Positions 58,994 to 64,000 of a stretch of DNA of 64,000 bases are shown piece by piece. Numbering within the stretch: the first letter of the stretch is position 1; every line of letters begins with the position of its first letter. The stretch spans positions 44,656,042-44,720,041 of the forward strand of contig CM060734.1 of NCBI GenBank assembly GCA_030704615.1, in the 5' to 3' direction. The notes under the pieces are model-generated. The model was not told where the DNA came from. It saw only the letters and a list, made by a program, of their open reading frames with translations, and did not search any database. The DNA comes from Takakia lepidozioides (lineage: Eukaryota > Streptophyta > Takakiopsida > Takakiales > Takakiaceae). The translations under genes were made by a program, and so were the position numbers.

Positions 58994-60206
58994 AAGAAGC
59001 AACGTCCTCGTTGTTCGAATTTTCAGAAGCTGGAATTGTCAATTGAGCATGTGCGAGATTTTGCACCGGTTCCCAGGTAGCTTCATATAATGGAAATCAT
59101 TTCCATAAAACCAAATACTCCAACACCTCATATCGCCCTCGTTTGTATGTGCATTTTTTCAGAACACGGTCGACCTCCCACTCTTCATTTCCGTCTATCA
59201 ACTCTGGTAAAGTTTGTGGTTCTTGATTATCTTTGAATATTGATGGTCGAGGTTCGTGACGACGTAGTAGAGAAACGTGAAACACCAGGTGGATCTTCAT
59301 ATGTGGTGGTAACTGCAGCTTGTATGCTACTGCTCCAATACGTTTAATGATCGAAAAAGGACCAATGAACCGTGCCCCTAGTTTTTGCGATCCAATGATG
59401 TATAAATTGGTTATAGACAACCACACTTGATCCCCAATTTCAAACTCCTCATCCCGTCGACGTGCATTTGCATACTGCTTTTGGCGATTTTGGGCAACCA
59501 TCAGCTTCTCTTTAGCTTGACGTACTCCCCGTCGAATTTGTTGCATAAATGCGTTAGTCGCGGCTACCTTGGATAACTCCTCATTTGGTAACTTGAACTT
59601 TGTAAGAGTTGTTGGTAGTTCAGGTGCAGTAACGGATTTTCTAGTGGGACGGATGTGTATCATCTTACTCAATTTGACTACAAAGACCATTATAGTGTCG
59701 TATTCCGATGAGGTTTTAAGGTAACTCACAAACTAAATCCATGCTCATATGTTCCCAACGTCTGTTTGGTACTGGTAGTGGTTGTAAAAGACCTGTTGGC
59801 TTGCGGTTCGTTGACTTGTTTTGTTGACATTTCATGCAACTTCGAACGTACGCCTCCACCCCGTCTCGCATCCGCGGCCAATAAAATGTTCATTTTGGTT
59901 GTTCGAATGTTTTTCAACTCCAACATGTCCTACTATCGCCGTATCATGAGCTTCAAACAAGACTTATGTCTTCAATGCAGGTTCATCAGGGATCCAAAGT
60001 TTACCTTCCTTGAATACCAACACTCGAACTTCTGTCATTTTGTCTGTCTTCTTAACGTCCACGATCTCCCCATCATCTTTAGAAGCCGTCGCTATCTTGT
60101 TCCACCAATCCGGTTGAATGTTGATTTTTGTCAATGTGTTCATACGCGGCATCCTTATCATTGCATCCGCCAATTGTCGTTTTCCCTCCACATAGACGAT
60201 CTTCAT
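58994..60206 (-). pseudogene. Chromovirus 2 integrase (core-deleted) and chromodomain
   Basis: After RNase H: VYVEGKRQLADAMIRMP, then a zinc-binding region with broken frames (CMKCQQ-like, NRRWEHMSMDL with the first Asp), then MVFVVKLSKMIHIRPTRK and SVTAPELPTTL running straight into LPNEELSKVAATNAFMQQI. The part with the second Asp and the Glu (SDRG..., DGQTER) is deleted. The C-terminus follows (FEIGDQVWLS, RFIGPFSIIKRIG, HLVFHVSLLRRHEP) with chromodomain WEVDRVLKKCTYKRGRYEVL, EYLVLWK and a TGA at 59097-59099 where Gly of WKGF is expected, then FPLYEATWEPVQNLAHA. Confidence 0.82.
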
Positions 60207-60224
60207 GTTAAATTGTTGTCGCCA

Positions 60225-61179
60225 CTACGCCCAACGAATCTGTATCTTCGATAAATCTTTCTGTGTCTCCAAGTACACCAACGATTTATGGTCTATCTCC
60301 ACTATGAACTCTATGTCTCCAAGATAGTGCTTCCAATGTTTTGTAGCCAAAACAATAGCCAATTCTTCTCGTTCGGTTGTATGGTAATTTTGTTCCGCAG
60401 GTAACAATTTGCGAGAAAAATATGCCACTGGGTGCCATCCGTCTTCCCATTCTTGTTGTAACACCCCACCCACTGCTGAGCCTGACGCATCTACCGAGAG
60501 CTTGATTAGTCTTGTTGGATCATACCATTTTAAGATCGGGGCATGAAGCAACGCATCCTTCAAGGCTTGAAATGCTAACTCCTCTTCTGTACCCCACTTC
60601 CATCTAATTCCTTTGCCCAAAAGATTTGTCAATGGTTGGGCAATCTTTGAGAATGCCCGTACAAATCGTCTGTAGAATCCAGTAAGGCCAAGAAAACTCC
60701 TTAATTGGGTAATGTCTTCAGGGGCTATCCACTGCTGAATAGCTTCTATTTTTTCACTCATTACCTCAATTCCCTTCCTAGTCACGCAATGCCCAAGATA
60801 ATCTACTTCTTGTTTTCCAAACTCACATTTAGATGCTTTGGCATATAGCTGATTCTCACGGAGAACTTGTAATACTTGTTTGAGGTGGTTTCTATGCTCG
60901 ACAAGGCTGTTACTATAGATCAAAATATCATCTAAAAAGACTATCACAAATCTATTTTAAGAATGGGTGGAAGATATCATTCATGAGGCCCATGAATGTG
61001 GTTGGGGCATTGGTGAGACCAAATGACATGACCATGTATTCAAAATGTCCATACCTAGTGCGGAAAGCGGTCTTATATACATCTTCATCAGCGACTCGAA
61101 TTTGGTTGTATCTACTCCTCAAATCAAGCTTCGTAAAATATTTTTCTCCTCAAATAGATCGTCCAGGCGTGGTAACAGA
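60225..61179 (-). pseudogene. Chromovirus 2 reverse transcriptase (C-terminal half) and RNase H
   Basis: Starts after the solo LTR with [12 protein letters not shown], frame break, [20 protein letters not shown] and FMGLMNDIF, then VIVFLDDILIYSNSLVEHRN (catalytic LDD of the YxDD box), FLGLTGFYRRFVRAFSKIA and the RNase H segment LSVDASGSAVGGVLQQE ... TTEREELAIVLATKHWKHYL ... IEIDHKSLVYLE-like. It is damaged by an in-frame stop just before VIVFLDD and by frame changes near 61120-61140. Confidence 0.85.
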
Positions 61180-61184
61180 TACTT

Positions 61185-61910
61185 TGTCGCGACCCTTTGC
61201 CTTGATGACAGGGGGTCGAGACACAAGAGGGGCTGCCCCTGTGGTGGGGGCAGTGGCAACAATAGATGTGGGGGCTGAAGCACCCTTGAGTGCCCAAGGC
61301 ACTCAAGGAGGCGGAGGCGCTCACTAGGTGGAGCCCTGCACACCGGGTTGCGGTGGGGGTGGTTCCACGAGGGGTGGTGGTAGCTTAATGGGACTTAGTG
61401 GGGGTGACATAGGACTCACCATGGGGCGGAAACCTTGTGGTGGAAGTTGTGGGGAGTCTTGGGACTCATCACGGCCCAATGGGGTCGTGGTGGGTGGGCC
61501 AAGACTCACCGCGACTCATCACCGGGAGTCGAGGATTTTTCGAGGTGGTTCACCATAAAAGGATGGTGTTGTTGGTGAAACCCCCGCGGACACTCACAGA
61601 CATATATATAGAGAGTAGTAACCCCGCGAACGGTGCAAGCCCGTTGGTGACCAAAAACTAGTGAGTAAGCGTGCGAACCGGAAAGCAACCAAGGTATGGG
61701 GAGCTGTTCCGGACTGCCATCGACCAAAAGGAATTTCCACTTGGCCCAAATTGAGAGAGGGTCTCGGGGAGAAGTAAAAGGGGACCATTATGTCCCGGTG
61801 AGCAGCCGAAGCTCCGAGTTGGCCCGGCGGCCAGTTTGGGAGTCAAGCGCACTCATCAAAGCGAATAACTATGACTTGAAGGGGAGCTTACTGAAGTGAG
61901 GTGCACGACG
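61185..61910 (+). mobile_element. Solo LTR inserted in chromovirus 2 RT, 5-bp TSD
   Basis: The host RT reads ...TVKNKY and resumes at YLLPRLDD, separated by 726 bp that begin TGTCGCGACC and end GTGCACGACG. Flanks TACTT (61180-61184) and TATTT (61911-61915) form a 5-bp duplication with one mismatch. A TATA-like CATATATATAGAGAG lies at about 61600. There is no internal retroelement sequence, so it is a solo LTR left by LTR-LTR recombination. The terminal CA appears mutated to CG. Confidence 0.75.
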
Positions 61911-61927
61911 TATTTGTTCTTCACTGT

Positions 61928-62710
61928 CTATTGGTTGAGTGCTCGATAATCAATGCACATGTGCATTGCTCCATCTTTTTTCTTCACAAACAATACTGGC
62001 GCTCCATACGGGGATACACTTGGTCTTATAAAGCCTTTTGATAGTAGGTCCTCGACTTGAGCCTTACATTCTTCCAACTTGTTTGGTGCTAATCGATAAG
62101 GGACTTTACAAGAAAGAGTACTACTTGGAACAACCTCAATCTTATGATCTACTCTTCTCTTTGGCGGAAGCCGTGCTGGTAGGTCATCTAGAAAAACATC
62201 TTTGAACTCTTTCAATACACTCTGTAATTCTATATAGACCTCACTCATGTTTTTTTTTGGATTTTCCACGTCTCTTATTAAACCTACAAATAATACGTCT
62301 TTCTTACATATATCTGTAGTACCTATAACAAATGATGGTAGGTTTCGATATGGTGTCTTCACTCGATCTCCCCATATTTTTCAATTCTGGGTTTTGACTA
62401 TCTTTCGACGCCAATCAACATCAGGGTGGTGAGATTCCATCCAAGGCAAGCCTAATATTACGTCATATCGAGCCAGTCTGACCATTCGTCATTATAAAGT
62501 TTCTCTATATTTACCGATCGACAACTCTATGTTTTTAGGTAGTGTCTCAATGGCCTCTGTATGTCCATTTGACATTTCTACTTCATCTCTTTTATCATTT
62601 TCTAAGGGGAGTCCTAGTTTCAAGGCAGCCTTTCTAGATAAGAAATTTTCTGTTGCCCCAGGGTCTATCAATATTCTCACATGAATACCTTCCAAGGTTC
62701 CATCTGCCAC
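61928..62710 (-). pseudogene. Chromovirus 2 protease and N-terminal reverse transcriptase
   Basis: Protease at 62710-62492: VRILIDPGATENFLS (Asp-Pro-Gly-Ala variant of the D[ST]G motif) and AALKLGLPL. After a broken linker, RT N-terminus: [64 protein letters not shown] and CIDYRALNQ, then a TAG stop at 61928-61930 and TVKNKYVV. Confidence 0.85.
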
Positions 62711-62817
62711 AATTAACTACGTCTCTTTCTTGCCCGCATGATTGATTTGTCTCTTTTCCTTGTAGGGCCCCTCGCCTTTCCTCTTTTTTGTAGAACCAGT
62801 AAGACCGCGAGGTCTAC

Positions 62818-63899
62818 TTACTGATTGTCCTCGTTTTCCTGTTCATTGTGATGTTCGTTATCTTCTCCTCTCCTTAAACTGTTAAGAGGTCTTCGATAAG
62901 TTTGTCGATTGTACCTTCCACTTCGGCAGTTGACCACAACATGTCCGTATTTTCCACAGTTGTAATATTGTCTAGTTTCCTTTTGTCCTTCTGTTCGTGA
63001 GAATGTTGAGGAGGTCACATCTTTGTCATTCAATTTCATTCGTCGTTGTGTGTTATCTTCCCCATATCTAATTCCCGACCTATTTCTTTGAGAATATTGG
63101 AAGTTATCCTGTCTTCGAAGATTTTCAAGCTCCATAGGCGTTGGTCCGTAGTGGTTTGATGGAACGTGTATACCTTCGTTGTATCTTGATAGCGTCCCTT
63201 CAATCTTTTGGGCCAATGAAATTGTTTCGTGGACATCAACCGGGTTGCGTAAAATTACCTCTTCTTAAATTTTCTTCTTCAATCCTCTTTTGAAGTTGTC
63301 TAAAGCTTCTGCATGACTCATAGCTTCGATTTGGACCTGAAGATTCAAAAAATCTTCAATGCAATTTTGCACACTCCCGCGTTGTTTCAAATTTCATAAT
63401 TTCATTCGAGCAATTGTAACAGCATCTACTGCCTTGAATTGTTGGAGGAGTCTCGCTTTCAAGGTGCTCCATAGTAAAGGTTCTCTTTTTGCAATCTGTC
63501 TTCTCTCCCATGTCTGTAACCATGTTGAAGCATTGTTGAGTAGAAAAGATCGTATGAACATTCCGTGGTCCAATCGCTTGATGTATGGAAATATGACAGA
63601 TGTACTTCCATTCGATAAATCCATCATTCTAGCACTCCCATGGCGCGACTTCATTTATACGGCTCGACCTTGCACGTCTTGGTCATCTTTTACAGTAACG
63701 TATCCGACCCACCAGCAACCAGTCCCGGGGCGGTTGATTGTCTTACTTGTTTAAGCTCCTTCATCAATACATTGTTTTGTTGTTGGGTCGTGACAAGAGC
63801 ATTCTGCAATTCGTGTAAGTGCTCAATTATCCACATTGTCTGATCATTGGCTTGATGAGTAGTATGTACGTTGTCCACCATTTCTTCATTGTCCGCCAT
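62818..63899 (-). pseudogene. Chromovirus 2 gag with damaged zinc knuckle
   Basis: ATG at 63897-63899 (MADNEEMVDNVHTTHQ) opens a coiled-coil-like N-terminus (QQQNNVLMKELKQVRQS). The capsid-like region follows in shifted frames (FIRSFLLNNASTWLQTW, LLWSTLKARLLQQFKAVDA), then SLAQKIEGTLSRYNEG-type sequence and a nucleocapsid knuckle YYNCGKYGHVVVNC in which the first Cys of CCHC is Tyr. Ends QENEDNQ at a stop (62818). Confidence 0.82.
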
Positions 63900-64000
63900 C
63901 TTGTTCCACTATTCATTCCTTCGTGGTGTTTGTCTTCTAAAATTAATGTATATTATCTCTATTATCTTATCCTAATACAGTATGTAAATAGTGCAATCCC

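Larger units (their letters stand above)
58960..63899 (-). mobile_element. Ty3/gypsy chromovirus 2, defective, nearly complete gag-pol
   Basis: Order from right to left: gag, protease, RT, RNase H, integrase, chromodomain, polypurine tract (AAAGAGGGGAAGAT, about 58979-58992) and 19 bp of 3' LTR starting TGTAACAGGG (58978 down to 58960). The rest of the 3' LTR is replaced by LINE sequence, and the 5' LTR would lie at or beyond the right edge. Frameshifts, stops, an integrase core deletion and a solo LTR in the RT make it inactive. Confidence 0.88.

Overview
The window is nuclear DNA of a land plant. The evidence is plant-only gene families (a TSO1/CPP-type CXC transcription factor, a CRINKLY4-type receptor kinase, a GeBP-type DNA-binding protein, PLS/DYW-class PPR repeats and a phenylalanine ammonia-lyase relic), GT-AG introns and a nuclear tRNA-Arg. 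PPR repeats of the [21 protein letters not shown] type, the LINE and Ty3 families, and a Ty3 integrase with a C-terminal PHD finger suggest a seedless plant (moss, lycophyte or fern). That last step is inference and I cannot name the species.

Layout. 1-20.7 kb is gene-poor repeat DNA: two LINE pieces joined to CACTA-like sequence, a PHD-finger retroelement relic (8.0-8.4 kb), a PAL exon relic (9.4-9.6 kb), a decayed PPR-DYW gene with expanded repeats (about 10.9-14.9 kb), a broken Ty3 integrase (15.7-17.4 kb), a LINE of a second family (17.9-19.8 kb) and a MITE. 22.3-32.6 kb is an intact-looking CPP/TSO1-like gene on the minus strand. I could phase ten of its exons exactly; a LINE with a perfect 13-bp target-site duplication lies in its largest intron. 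34-40 kb is repeat-rich intergenic DNA with more LINE pieces. 40.9-43.4 kb is a single-exon CRINKLY4-like kinase on the minus strand whose catalytic HRD motif reads HRH. 44.8-45.3 kb holds tRNA-derived SINEs in tail-to-tail arrangement, and 47.1 kb a tRNA-Arg(CCG). 48.2-54.1 kb is a five-coding-exon GeBP-like gene on the minus strand, with a 5'-UTR intron and a TATA box. 55.1-63.9 kb is a nest of Ty3/gypsy elements (one bare integrase, two chromodomain elements, one solo LTR) interrupted by a plus-strand LINE.

The three intact genes are independent transcription units on the minus strand and form no pathway cluster. Two are predicted nuclear DNA-binding proteins and one is a membrane receptor-like kinase. 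Everything else recognisable is mobile-element DNA or pseudogene. Exon limits come from splice consensus and reading phase only.
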